In this document: piece after piece, positions 6,302 to 15,000 of the stretch
How the letters are laid out: each line of letters starts with the position of its first letter
How positions within the stretch are numbered: the first letter of the stretch is position 1
Assembly (NCBI GenBank): GCA_910577185.1
Contig: CAJTLR010000076.1
Coordinates: 1-17,254, forward strand
Reading direction: 5' to 3'
Length of the DNA: 17,254 nucleotides
Source of the DNA: an uncultured Acetatifactor sp.
GTDB taxonomy: Bacteria > Bacillota > Clostridia > Lachnospirales > Lachnospiraceae
The notes under the pieces: model-generated
Told to the model about the DNA's origin: nothing
The model's input: only the letters and a program-made list of their open reading frames with translations
The model's database searches: none
Made by a program: the position numbers and the translations under genes

Positions 6302-9300
6302 ATGTACCATTGCCATGTTCATTTTTATTTCGCAGGTCAGCCGTGCAGAGTGTTTGAGATAATAAAGGAAAGTATTCCATTGGATTGTTTTACGCATACG
6401 TTTTCGGAAAGCTGCGGAATAGACGGAAAAATGGCGGCAGAGGCGGATGTCATATGGGTCCATTTGCGGGATCAGAGTGCGGAAGACATACTGAAAACGC
6501 TCGTTTCCGTCAAAAAAAAGGAAGCGGAACTGATTCTGCTCTCCGGCGGGGAACAGATATGGTCGGAGAATGTGCTGCTGGAGGCGGTAACGGATATCTG
6601 GACTTTTCCCCTGTCAGAGGAGGAGATCAGGTTCCGCTTTCTGCGATGGCAGGAAAAATATAAACGTGAAAAGGATTTCTGGCAGACAAGCCACTTTTTT
6701 GAGTCCACCATCAACAATATCCCCAACCTGATCTGGTATAAAGATAAAAACGGCGTACACGAAAAGGTGAATGACAGTTTCTGCAGGACGGTCAATAAGA
6801 CAAAGGCACAGGTCCAGGGACAGCGCCACGCATACATATGGGACGTGGAGCAGGATGATCCGGCGTGCATTGAATCGGAACGTGAAGTGATGACGAAAAA
6901 GAGAACATTCGTCTCCGAGGAGGTGATCAAAACCGGGGAGGGAATGCGGACGCTGACTACATATAAGTCGCCGCTGTACGATATTGACGGAAGCGTGATG
7001 GGAACCGTGGGAGTTGCCATAGACGTGACCCAGGAGCGCACCTATGAACAGGAGCTGATTCAGAAGAGCCGTTCGCTGGAGGCGGTTTTCAATGTCATCG
7101 ACTGCGGCGTGATCTGTCATACGCTGGATGGAAAGAAAATTATCAGCATTAACAGGGCCGCCCTGCAGATCCTGGGATTTGACAATATGGAAGAGCTGAT
7201 GGAGGGCGGATTTGAGCTGGTATCCCCCACCGTGCTGGAGGAAGACCGGGAAAATCTCCAGAAAAAAATATCGCATCTGAAAAATGAGGGGGACAGCGTC
7301 AGCATCGAATACCGGGTGCGGCACAAAAGCGGGGATATCCTGCATATCATGGGCAATGTGAAGCTGATGGAAGAGAACGGCGAGATGTTTTACCAGCGGT
7401 TCCTCCTGGACTGCACTGCCCAGAAACAGCAGGAGAAGCAGAACGAGAGACGCCAGAGGGAACTGGTGAGGGCGCTGAGTATCGACTTCAACCGGGTCTG
7501 CTATTTTGACATTGATACGGGAAAAGGCATTCTGCTCCGGGATGACAAGGATGAAAATTCCATGTTTGATGCGGCTTTCAGGGGAGACATATTCCTGGAG
7601 GAGAGCATGGGACGATATATAAAGGACTATGTCTGTGAAGAAGACCGGGAGATGCTTGCCCAGGCGGTATCCCTGGACACCGTGAGAAAGGAACTGGAAA
7701 AAAAGCTTCAGTATCATGCGAATTACCGTGTAAAAGTAAACGACCAGACACAATATTACCAGATAAAAATAGTCCGTGCGGGCGAGTGGGATGGGAACCA
7801 CGGCATTGTTCTGGGATTCCGCAGCGTGGATGAGGAAATCCGCAGCGAGATGGAACAGAAGGGCCTGCTGGAGGATGCCCTGATGCAGGCAAACCGGGCC
7901 AGCAAGGCTAAGAGTCTGTTTTTGTCCAATATGTCCCATGATATCCGCACGCCCATGAATGCCATTGTGGGCTTTACGGCGCTGGCAATTACCCATATAG
8001 ACCAGAAGGAGCAGGTGGAGGAATATCTCAAGAAGATCATGACATCGGGCAACCATCTGCTGAGCCTGATCAATGATGTGCTTGACATGAGCCGTATCGA
8101 GAGCGGCAAAATTCATCTGGATGAAAAGCCCTGCAGTCTGCCGGACATTCTGCACGGCCTGCGCAATATTCTGCAGGCGGACATCCGCGCGAAGCAGCTG
8201 GAACTGTACATGGACGCGGTGGACGTGTGGGACGAGGAGATTTACTGCGACAAGCTGCGGCTGAACCAGGTGCTTCTGAATCTCTTAAGCAATTCGGTGA
8301 AATATACAAGTGCCGGAGGCATTGTCAGTCTCCGGGTCACGGAAAAGGCCGGGGCGCCTGCCGGGTATGCCAATTTTGAATTTTCCATCAAGGACAATGG
8401 CATCGGCATGAGCGAAGAGTTTGTGGCCCATATTTTCGAACCTTTTGAGAGGGAAGAAAATACCACCATGAGCGGAATCCAGGGAACCGGACTGGGGATG
8501 GCCATAACGAAGAATATTGTGGACATGATGAACGGCATTATTGAGGTGAAAAGCGAGCAGGGCGTGGGAACGGAGTTTACGGTTACTTTTTCGTTCCGGC
8601 TCCATGCAGGGGAGAAGGAGACCCGGGAGATTCCGGAGCTGAAAAACGGCAGGGCGCTGGTGGTGGATGATGACTTCAACACCTGTGACAGTGTCTCCTA
8701 CATGCTGCAGCAGATGGGGATGCGGGCCGAGTGGACCTTGTCGGGAAAGGAGGCAGTGCTGCGCACCCATCAGGCCCTCAGCCGTGGAGACAGCTACTGT
8801 GTCTATATTATTGACTGGCTTCTGCCGGATATGAACGGCATTGAAGTCACCCGCAGAATCCGTAAGGAGATGGGGGAAGACGTACCGGTGATCGTGCTGA
8901 CGGCCTATGACTGGTCCGATATTGAGGAGGAGGCGAAAGAGGCAGGGGTCACGGCGTTCTGCAGTAAGCCCCTGTTTATGTCGGAACTTCAGAACTGCCT
9001 GCATTCGGTCATAAATGTTGAGGAAGAGAAAGAAGAGGTAACCATCCGGAAAGAGACAGTGCGTCACAAGGGAAGAATTCTCCTGGCGGAAGACGTGGAG
9101 CTGAACCAGGAAATTGCGGTGGCAATTCTGGGAGATGCGGGTTTCAGCACGGAGGTGGCGGAAAACGGCCAGATCGCGGTGGAAATGATGAAAAATTCCC
9201 TGCCCGGATATTACCAGCTGGTGCTTATGGATGTCCAGATGCCGGTGATGAACGGCTATGAGGCGGCAAAGTCCATCCGCAGGCTGGAAAACCGGAAACT

Positions 9301-9445
9301 GGCAAATATCCCCATTATAGCCATGACTGCCAACGCTTTTGAGGAAGACAAAAAAGAAGCGCTGGCCTGCGGAATGAACGGGCATATTGCAAAACCCATT
9401 GATGTGGATGTGCTGTTTGAGACCCTGGATAAAGTTCTGGCATGA
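6302..9445 (+). CDS. soluble hybrid sensor histidine kinase (PAS, HisKA, HATPase, two receivers)
   Basis: This 1047-residue kinase has no membrane helix, so it should sense a cytoplasmic signal. In order: an N-terminal alpha/beta region (1-120) resembling a degenerate receiver; a PAS domain (about 131-245, with NLIWYKDKNG); a second PAS (about 256-372); a divergent PAS-like region (385-510); HisKA with SHDIRTP and phosphoacceptor His546; HATPase with N-box Asn664, G1 DNGIGM (698-703) and G2 GTGLGM (728-733); receiver 1 with Asp789/Asp790, acceptor Asp838 and Lys889; receiver 2 with Glu930/Asp931, acceptor Asp977, Thr1009 and Lys1031. All phosphotransfer residues are intact. The ATG at 6302 is preferred over the in-frame TTG at 6296 because GGGAGGG ends 7 nt before the ATG but only 1 nt before the TTG. 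No output domain or partner regulator is adjacent, so its target is unknown. Confidence 0.93.
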   Translation: MYHCHVHFYFAGQPCRVFEIIKESIPLDCFTHTFSESCGIDGKMAAEADVIWVHLRDQSAEDILKTLVSVKKKEAELILLSGGEQIWSENVLLEAVTDIWTFPLSEEEIRFRFLRWQEKYKREKDFWQTSHFFESTINNIPNLIWYKDKNGVHEKVNDSFCRTVNKTKAQVQGQRHAYIWDVEQDDPACIESEREVMTKKRTFVSEEVIKTGEGMRTLTTYKSPLYDIDGSVMGTVGVAIDVTQERTYEQELIQKSRSLEAVFNVIDCGVICHTLDGKKIISINRAALQILGFDNMEELMEGGFELVSPTVLEEDRENLQKKISHLKNEGDSVSIEYRVRHKSGDILHIMGNVKLMEENGEMFYQRFLLDCTAQKQQEKQNERRQRELVRALSIDFNRVCYFDIDTGKGILLRDDKDENSMFDAAFRGDIFLEESMGRYIKDYVCEEDREMLAQAVSLDTVRKELEKKLQYHANYRVKVNDQTQYYQIKIVRAGEWDGNHGIVLGFRSVDEEIRSEMEQKGLLEDALMQANRASKAKSLFLSNMSHDIRTPMNAIVGFTALAITHIDQKEQVEEYLKKIMTSGNHLLSLINDVLDMSRIESGKIHLDEKPCSLPDILHGLRNILQADIRAKQLELYMDAVDVWDEEIYCDKLRLNQVLLNLLSNSVKYTSAGGIVSLRVTEKAGAPAGYANFEFSIKDNGIGMSEEFVAHIFEPFEREENTTMSGIQGTGLGMAITKNIVDMMNGIIEVKSEQGVGTEFTVTFSFRLHAGEKETREIPELKNGRALVVDDDFNTCDSVSYMLQQMGMRAEWTLSGKEAVLRTHQALSRGDSYCVYIIDWLLPDMNGIEVTRRIRKEMGEDVPVIVLTAYDWSDIEEEAKEAGVTAFCSKPLFMSELQNCLHSVINVEEEKEEVTIRKETVRHKGRILLAEDVELNQEIAVAILGDAGFSTEVAENGQIAVEMMKNSLPGYYQLVLMDVQMPVMNGYEAAKSIRRLENRKLANIPIIAMTANAFEEDKKEALACGMNGHIAKPIDVDVLFETLDKVLA

Positions 9446-9467
9446 CAGGGGCCCTTGTGGCTGTAAA

Positions 9468-9499
9468 CTGTCACGGTTTGTTCCTGGCCGTGATGACAG
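9468..9499 (+). other. imperfect hairpin after the hybrid kinase
   Basis: CTGTCACGG (9468-9476) pairs with the CCGTG and ACAG segments of 9488-9499, with a 3-nt ATG bulge and an 11-nt loop. It starts 22 nt after the kinase stop. No T-run follows, so it may reduce read-through into the butyrate operon but is not a clear intrinsic terminator. Confidence 0.35.
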
Positions 9500-9542
9500 A
9501 AAGCCTGTGACGCGGATTCTGCAAAATTTAACCGGAAAGTGA

Positions 9543-9571
9543 TTGCAAAAGGCCGGTGACTATGATAAACT
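9543..9571 (+). promoter_or_regulatory. tentative promoter of the butyrate operon
   Basis: TTGCAA (9543-9548) and TAAACT (9566-9571) are 17 nt apart, but each matches only four of six consensus bases. TATGAT (9561-9566) is a better -10 but lacks a -35 at the right distance. A promoter is expected in this 189-bp interval because strong central-metabolism genes start here; the exact boxes are uncertain. Confidence 0.3.
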
Positions 9572-9634
9572 AGAAGCATCTAATGTGACAAAAAAATAAC
9601 AATCAACCAGAAATCATATTTGGAGGAAAAACAA

Positions 9635-10819
9635 ATGGCAAAGAAAGTAGTATTAGCCGGTGCATGCCGTACCGCAATCGGCACCATGGGCGGCACACTG
9701 AGCACGACTCCGGTTGCAGAGCTGGGCGCAATCGTCATCAAGGAGGCCCTGAACAGGGCCGGGGTGAAGCCCGAGGATGTGGATCAGGTGTACATGGGAT
9801 GTGTCATTCAGGCAGGACTGGGACAGAATGTGGCCCGCCAGGCATCCATCAAGGCAGGACTTCCCATTGAGGTACCCGCCGTTACCATGAACGTGGTGTG
9901 CGGTTCCGGTCTGAACTGTGTGAACCAGGCTGCCCAGATGATTATGGCAGGAGACGCAGATGTGGTTGTGGCAGGCGGTATGGAGAATATGTCCATGGCT
10001 CCCTATGCGGTTCCCCAGGCGCGTTACGGCTACAGAATGAATAACGGCACCCTGGTGGACACCATGATCAAGGATGCCCTGTGGGATGCCTTCAATGATT
10101 ATCATATGATTACAACCGCAGACAATATCTGCCGTGAGTGGAATCTGACCCGTGAGGAACTGGATGAGTTTGCACTGAAGAGCCAGCAGAAGGCAGAGGC
10201 AGCGCAGAAGTCAGGTGCCTTTGACGCGGAGATCGTTCCTGTGATGGTGAAGAAAAAGAAGGAAACCATTGAATTTAAAGTAGATGAAGGCCCCCGTGCC
10301 GGTTCTACCATCGAAGGTCTTGCAAAACTGCGCCCCATCAATAAAGATGGTTTCGTGACAGCAGGCAATGCCTCCGGCATCAATGACGGAGCGGCAGCCA
10401 TCGTTGTCATGAGCGAGGAGAAGGCAAAGGAACTGGGCGTGAAGCCTATGGCAACCTTTGTTGCCGGCGCGCTGGCAGGCGTCCGTCCCGAAGTTATGGG
10501 AATCGGCCCTGTGGCATCCACCAGGAAAGTCCTGGCCAAGACAGGCATGAAGATCGAAGATTTTGACATCATTGAGGCAAATGAGGCATTTGCTGCCCAG
10601 TCCGTGGCTGTGGGCAAGGATCTGGGAATCGACGTGGATAAGCAGCTGAATCCCAACGGCGGCGCCATCGCCCTGGGTCATCCTGTGGGCGCTTCCGGAT
10701 GCCGTATCCTTGTAACCCTGCTTCATGAGATGCAGGCAAAGGGTGCCAGGACCGGTCTTGCCACGCTGTGTATCGGCGGCGGCATGGGCTGCTCCACTAT
10801 CGTGAAGATTGAGGACTGA
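9635..10819 (+). CDS. thl: acetyl-CoA acetyltransferase (thiolase)
   Basis: This cytoplasmic enzyme condenses two acetyl-CoA to acetoacetyl-CoA, the first step towards butyryl-CoA. It has 394 residues, the usual size. The acyl-accepting Cys89 lies in NVVCGSGL, His349 in ALGHPVGASG and the second catalytic cysteine, Cys379, in LCIGGGMG, spaced as in well-studied biosynthetic thiolases. The frame is open back to a TTG at 9620, but that codon overlaps the GGAGG ribosome binding site (9622-9626). The ATG at 9635, 8 nt after it, is the start. It leads an operon with crt, hbd, bcd, etfB and etfA. A terminator-like hairpin just after this gene could make thl mRNA more abundant than the downstream part. 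Degradative thiolases look similar, but the operon settles the role. Confidence 0.97.
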   Translation: MAKKVVLAGACRTAIGTMGGTLSTTPVAELGAIVIKEALNRAGVKPEDVDQVYMGCVIQAGLGQNVARQASIKAGLPIEVPAVTMNVVCGSGLNCVNQAAQMIMAGDADVVVAGGMENMSMAPYAVPQARYGYRMNNGTLVDTMIKDALWDAFNDYHMITTADNICREWNLTREELDEFALKSQQKAEAAQKSGAFDAEIVPVMVKKKKETIEFKVDEGPRAGSTIEGLAKLRPINKDGFVTAGNASGINDGAAAIVVMSEEKAKELGVKPMATFVAGALAGVRPEVMGIGPVASTRKVLAKTGMKIEDFDIIEANEAFAAQSVAVGKDLGIDVDKQLNPNGGAIALGHPVGASGCRILVTLLHEMQAKGARTGLATLCIGGGMGCSTIVKIED

Positions 10820-10842
10820 ACATAACTGCAGAAGGTAAGATG

Positions 10843-10881
10843 GGAAGAATGGCTCACGGTTTGAGGCATTCTTCCTTTGTT
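10843..10881 (+). terminator. terminator-like hairpin between thl and crt
   Basis: GGAAGAATG (10843-10851) pairs perfectly with CATTCTTCC (10867-10875). Inside, one G-G mismatch is followed by CTCA/TGAG (10853-10856 with 10862-10865) closing a 5-nt loop. TTTGTT follows at once. This 13-bp stem with a T-rich tail has the form of an intrinsic terminator, although it lies inside the operon, 24 nt after the thl stop. I see no convincing promoter in the remaining 110 bp before crt, so partial termination (attenuation) is the likeliest role. Confidence 0.6.
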
Positions 10882-10990
10882 CAAGACAATGGAAGAACCG
10901 CCGGACGGGGAATTGCGCTGTCCGAGACAATCATCCCTGGGGTCAGGGAGTGTAACTGCGAAAAAGACAAAGAAGCGGAAGGATAATACG

Positions 10991-11776
10991 ATGGAATTTA
11001 TATTATATGAACAGAAAGGCGCGTACGCCATAATCACCATAAATCGGGAAAGGGCCCTGAACGCGCTGAACTCCCAGGTGCTGGAAGAACTTGACAAGAC
11101 ATTGGATGCCGTGGACCTGGACACTGTGCGATGCCTGATTCTCACAGGAGCCGGTTCAAAATCCTTTGTGGCAGGCGCTGACATCGGGGAGATGAGCAGT
11201 CTGTCCAAAGCGGAGGGCGCTTCCTTCGGCAAGAAGGGGAATGATGTATTCCTGAAACTGGAGAATTTCCCCATTCCTGTGATCGCCGCAGTGAACGGCT
11301 TTGCGCTGGGCGGCGGATGTGAAGTGTCCATGAGCTGCGATATCAGAATCTGTTCTGACAATGCCGTGTTCGGCCAGCCCGAAGTGGGTCTGGGAATTAC
11401 GCCCGGCTTCGGGGGAACCCAGAGACTGGCCCGCCTGGTAGGCGCCGGCATGGCCAAGCAGATGATTTACACTGCCCGCAACATCAAAGCCGACGAGGCA
11501 TTCCGGATCGGACTTGTGAATGCGGTATACACCCAGGAGGAACTGCTTCCCGCAGCGGAGAAGATGGCGGCTTCCATCGCAAAGAATGCCCCCATCGCCG
11601 TCCGCAACTGCAAGGTGGCCATAAACGAGGGCCTTGCGCTGGAGATGGATAAGGCCGTTGAAATCGAGGAAAAACTGTTTGGCGATTGTTTTGAGACGGA
11701 AGACCAGAGATACGGCATGGCTTTCTTCCTTGACAAGAACAAGGAAAAAGTGAAGGAGCCCTTCCGGAATAAATAG
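10991..11776 (+). CDS. crt: crotonase (3-hydroxybutyryl-CoA dehydratase)
   Basis: The enzyme removes water from 3-hydroxybutyryl-CoA to give crotonyl-CoA. It has 261 residues, the normal size of the enoyl-CoA hydratase family. Both catalytic glutamates are visible: Glu111 in ALGGGCE and Glu131 in GQPEVGLG, 20 residues apart as in crotonase. The oxyanion-hole segments are AGADIGEM and the GGG before Glu111. The frame is open for 38 more codons upstream, but those codons read through the intergenic region and its T-rich terminator tail. The ATG at 10991 has AAGGA 7 nt upstream and begins the typical MEFILYE sequence. The spacer to thl is 171 nt, long for an operon, and holds a terminator-like hairpin and a small TCCCTG/CAGGGA hairpin (10934-10949). 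Confidence 0.96.
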   Translation: MEFILYEQKGAYAIITINRERALNALNSQVLEELDKTLDAVDLDTVRCLILTGAGSKSFVAGADIGEMSSLSKAEGASFGKKGNDVFLKLENFPIPVIAAVNGFALGGGCEVSMSCDIRICSDNAVFGQPEVGLGITPGFGGTQRLARLVGAGMAKQMIYTARNIKADEAFRIGLVNAVYTQEELLPAAEKMAASIAKNAPIAVRNCKVAINEGLALEMDKAVEIEEKLFGDCFETEDQRYGMAFFLDKNKEKVKEPFRNK

Positions 11777-11823
11777 GTAAAAACAAAATAAACCATAGAA
11801 ACCAAAACAAGGAGGAACTTTCA

Positions 11824-12666
11824 ATGAAAGTAGGTATTATCGGTGCAGGAACCATGGGTGCCGGCATTGCGCAGGCATTTGCCATGACAGACGGTTATGA
11901 AGTGGCTCTGTGCGACATCAAGCAGGAGTTTGCCGATGGCGGCAAGGCGAGAATTCTGAAGAACCTGAATTTCCTGGTAGGCAAGGAGAAAATGACCCAG
12001 GATCAGGCAGATGCCATATCCGCAAAGATTTCCACCGGTCTGAAGGATATCTGTACGGACTGTGACCTGGTAATCGAGGTTGCCCCTGAGAATATGCAGA
12101 TTAAGAAGACCACCTTTAAGGAACTGCAGGATATTGTGAAGCCCGAGTGCATCTTCGCTACCAATACATCATCCCTTTCCATCACCGAGATCGGTGCCGG
12201 ACTGGACAGACCCATGATCGGTATGCATTTCTTCAACCCTGCGGACAGAATGAAGCTGGTGGAGGTGATTGCAGGTGCAAACACTCCCGACGACCTGGTG
12301 GAGAAGATCAAATCTATCTCCGCAGAGATCGGCAAGACTCCCGTGGAAGTGAAGGAAGCTCCGGGATTTGTTGTGAACAGAATCCTGATTCCCATGATCA
12401 ACGAAGCCATCGGCATCTATGCGGAAGGCATCGCAAGCGTGGAAGACATTGACACAGCCATGAAGCTGGGCGCATCCCATCCCATGGGACCCCTGGCACT
12501 GGGCGACCTGGTAGGCCTTGACATTGTGCTGGCTATCATGGAAGTACTGCAGAATGAGACCGGCGATTCCAAATATCGTCCTCATCCCCTGCTCCGCAAG
12601 ATGGTTCGCGCAGGGAAACTTGGCAAGAAGACCGGTATCGGCTTCTATGATTACAGCAAGAAGTAA
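11824..12666 (+). CDS. hbd: 3-hydroxybutyryl-CoA dehydrogenase
   Basis: This cytoplasmic enzyme reduces acetoacetyl-CoA to (S)-3-hydroxybutyryl-CoA. At 280 residues it has the expected length. The N-terminal Rossmann fold shows GAGTMG (Gly7, Gly9, Gly12) and the acidic Asp31 after strand two, which favours NADH over NADPH. Catalytic residues align with human HAD: Ser116 in NTSSLSI, His135 in MHFFNPADRM, Glu147 in KLVEV and Asn185 in GFVVNR. The C-terminal helical domain ends with the usual GKKTGIGFYDY. AAGGAGG lies 8 nt before the ATG. The gene follows crt by 47 nt, the shortest spacer in the operon. A long hairpin begins 20 nt after its stop. Confidence 0.97.
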   Translation: MKVGIIGAGTMGAGIAQAFAMTDGYEVALCDIKQEFADGGKARILKNLNFLVGKEKMTQDQADAISAKISTGLKDICTDCDLVIEVAPENMQIKKTTFKELQDIVKPECIFATNTSSLSITEIGAGLDRPMIGMHFFNPADRMKLVEVIAGANTPDDLVEKIKSISAEIGKTPVEVKEAPGFVVNRILIPMINEAIGIYAEGIASVEDIDTAMKLGASHPMGPLALGDLVGLDIVLAIMEVLQNETGDSKYRPHPLLRKMVRAGKLGKKTGIGFYDYSKK

Positions 12667-12686
12667 AGGTCCGGACAACATAAATG

Positions 12687-12723
12687 CAGAATCATCGCGC
12701 TGGCTGACAGGGCGGTGATTCTG
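12687..12723 (+). other. 12-bp hairpin between hbd and bcd
   Basis: CAGAATCATCGC (12687-12698) pairs with GCGGTGATTCTG (12712-12723), with one T-G wobble, around a 13-nt loop. No T-run follows (TGTGCCGTGG), so it is not a canonical terminator. It may protect the 3' end of an upstream mRNA segment or mark a processing site between the hbd and bcd parts of the operon. Confidence 0.55.
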
Positions 12724-12774
12724 TGTGCCGTGGTATTATTAAAAACGTTTTCTGCAGGTTTGCGGTTCCATGTA

Positions 12775-12786
12775 GCCGGCGCCGGC
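12775..12786. other. 12-bp perfect GC palindrome before bcd
   Basis: GCCGGCGCCGGC is a perfect palindrome made only of G and C, 28 bp before the GGAGGA of bcd. It could form a tight cruciform or be a protein target. It may be chance in a GC-rich spot. Confidence 0.4.
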
Positions 12787-12829
12787 GGAAACGGAAATTC
12801 AGATAAATATATATGGAGGAATGGTAATC

Positions 12830-13981
<1,152 letters not shown>

Positions 13982-14105
13982 GGACTGCATTATGGCGGGG
14001 ACCCTCAGCGCCGCACACGGTGAAGACGCCGGGGGCAGGAGGATTTCCCGCGAAAATGTCAGGCGACCCGGTTATAGAAAAAAGAATATAAGGAGTGTAA
14101 ATACA

Positions 14106-14888
14106 ATGAAAGTTGTTGTTTGTATTAAGCAGGTTCCCGATACCAAGGGCGGCGTTAAGTTCAATCCTGACGGTACACTGGACAGAGCTGCCATGATGAC
14201 CATTATGAATCCCGATGACAAGGCCGGTCTGGAAGCAGCGCTCAGATTAAAAGACCAGTACGGTGCGGAAGTGACAGTCCTGACCATGGGACTTCCCAAG
14301 GCAGAGGATGTTCTGCGTGAGGCAATGGCCATGGGTGCGGACAAAGGCGTCCTGGTCACAGACCGAGTGCTGGGCGGCGCGGATACATGGGCTACTTCCC
14401 AGACACTGGCAGGCGCGCTTCGCAATATGGAATATGATCTGATCATCACCGGCCGTCAGGCTATCGATGGCGATACCGCGCAGGTAGGTCCCCAGATTTC
14501 GGAACATCTGAATATTCCGGTAATCTCCTATGCGCAGAATCTGAAGATTGAAGGCGACAGCGTTATCGTGGAGCGTCAGTATGATGACAGATATCATGTG
14601 CTGAAAGCAAAGATGCCCTGCCTGATCACGGCCCTGGCCGAACTGAACGAGCCCAGATATATGACGCCGGGCGGAATTTTCGATGCCTGCAAGGCAGAGA
14701 TCACCGTCTGGGGCAGGAATGACCTGAAGGATGTGGAAGATTCCAATCTGGGACTGAAGGGATCGCCCACCCAGATCGCAAAGGCATCCGACAAGGTGAG
14801 AAAGGGAGCGGGAGAGAAGGTTACCCTTGATCCGGCGGAAGCGGTTGATTACATTGTTGACAAGCTGAAAGTGAAGCATGTAATTTAA
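14106..14888 (+). CDS. etfB: electron transfer flavoprotein, beta subunit
   Basis: EtfB carries electrons between NADH and Bcd, and in bifurcating ETFs it binds the FAD that splits the electron pair. It has 260 residues. Visible are the start MKVVVCIKQVPDT, the nucleotide-binding loop GRQAIDGDTAQVGP (116-129) and the ETF-beta signature region (157-187, ERQYDDRYHVLKAKMPCL onward). The frame is open for 38 codons upstream, but those lie in the spacer and do not look like protein. The ATG at 14106 has AAGGAG 10 nt upstream and gives the family start. The spacer after bcd is 124 nt. Its AGGAGG (14037-14042) precedes an 11-codon frame (14056-14091) that ends on the etfB ribosome binding site. Confidence 0.96.
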   Translation: MKVVVCIKQVPDTKGGVKFNPDGTLDRAAMMTIMNPDDKAGLEAALRLKDQYGAEVTVLTMGLPKAEDVLREAMAMGADKGVLVTDRVLGGADTWATSQTLAGALRNMEYDLIITGRQAIDGDTAQVGPQISEHLNIPVISYAQNLKIEGDSVIVERQYDDRYHVLKAKMPCLITALAELNEPRYMTPGGIFDACKAEITVWGRNDLKDVEDSNLGLKGSPTQIAKASDKVRKGAGEKVTLDPAEAVDYIVDKLKVKHVI

Positions 14889-14918
14889 TCATATTTAAGA
14901 AAAACGCAGCGCCGGCCG

Positions 14919-14980
14919 CATGAAGTTTCATGATAGGTGTGTCGAAGCGACTTTACCCTTTAGTGCTATCGCGCAGCGAT
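14919..14980. other. cluster of three small hairpins between etfB and etfA
   Basis: Three short inverted repeats follow one another: CATGAA-GT-TTCATG (14919-14932), GTCG-AAG-CGAC (14941-14951) and ATCGC-GCA-GCGAT (14968-14980). They end 7 nt before the AGGAGG of etfA. The sequence differs in style from the flanking genes and could be a copy of a repeated intergenic element. No second copy is present in this window, so that idea is untested. Confidence 0.4.
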
Positions 14981-15000
14981 TTAAATTAGGAGGAAAAACA

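Noticed and set aside
6171..6362. 63-codon frame across the kinase promoter
   Set aside because: It overlaps the promoter and the start of the kinase in another frame, has no ribosome binding site, and is probably noise.
6614..8155. 513-codon open frame on the minus strand
   Set aside because: It lies wholly inside the hybrid kinase gene, is rich in His/Leu/Gln as expected of an antisense shadow, and has no ribosome binding site or recognisable domain.
8285..9385. 366-codon open frame on the minus strand
   Set aside because: It is a shadow of the HATPase and receiver part of the hybrid kinase; its composition follows the reversed codons of that gene.
9584..9601. Possible Rex operator before thl (TGTGAC...ATAACA)
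   Set aside because: Rex often controls butyrate genes in clostridia, but the two halves agree at only about four of seven positions, too weak to call.
12732..12737. TATTAT as a -10 box for a separate bcd promoter
   Set aside because: No -35-like sequence lies 16-18 nt upstream (AGGGCG), so there is no real support.
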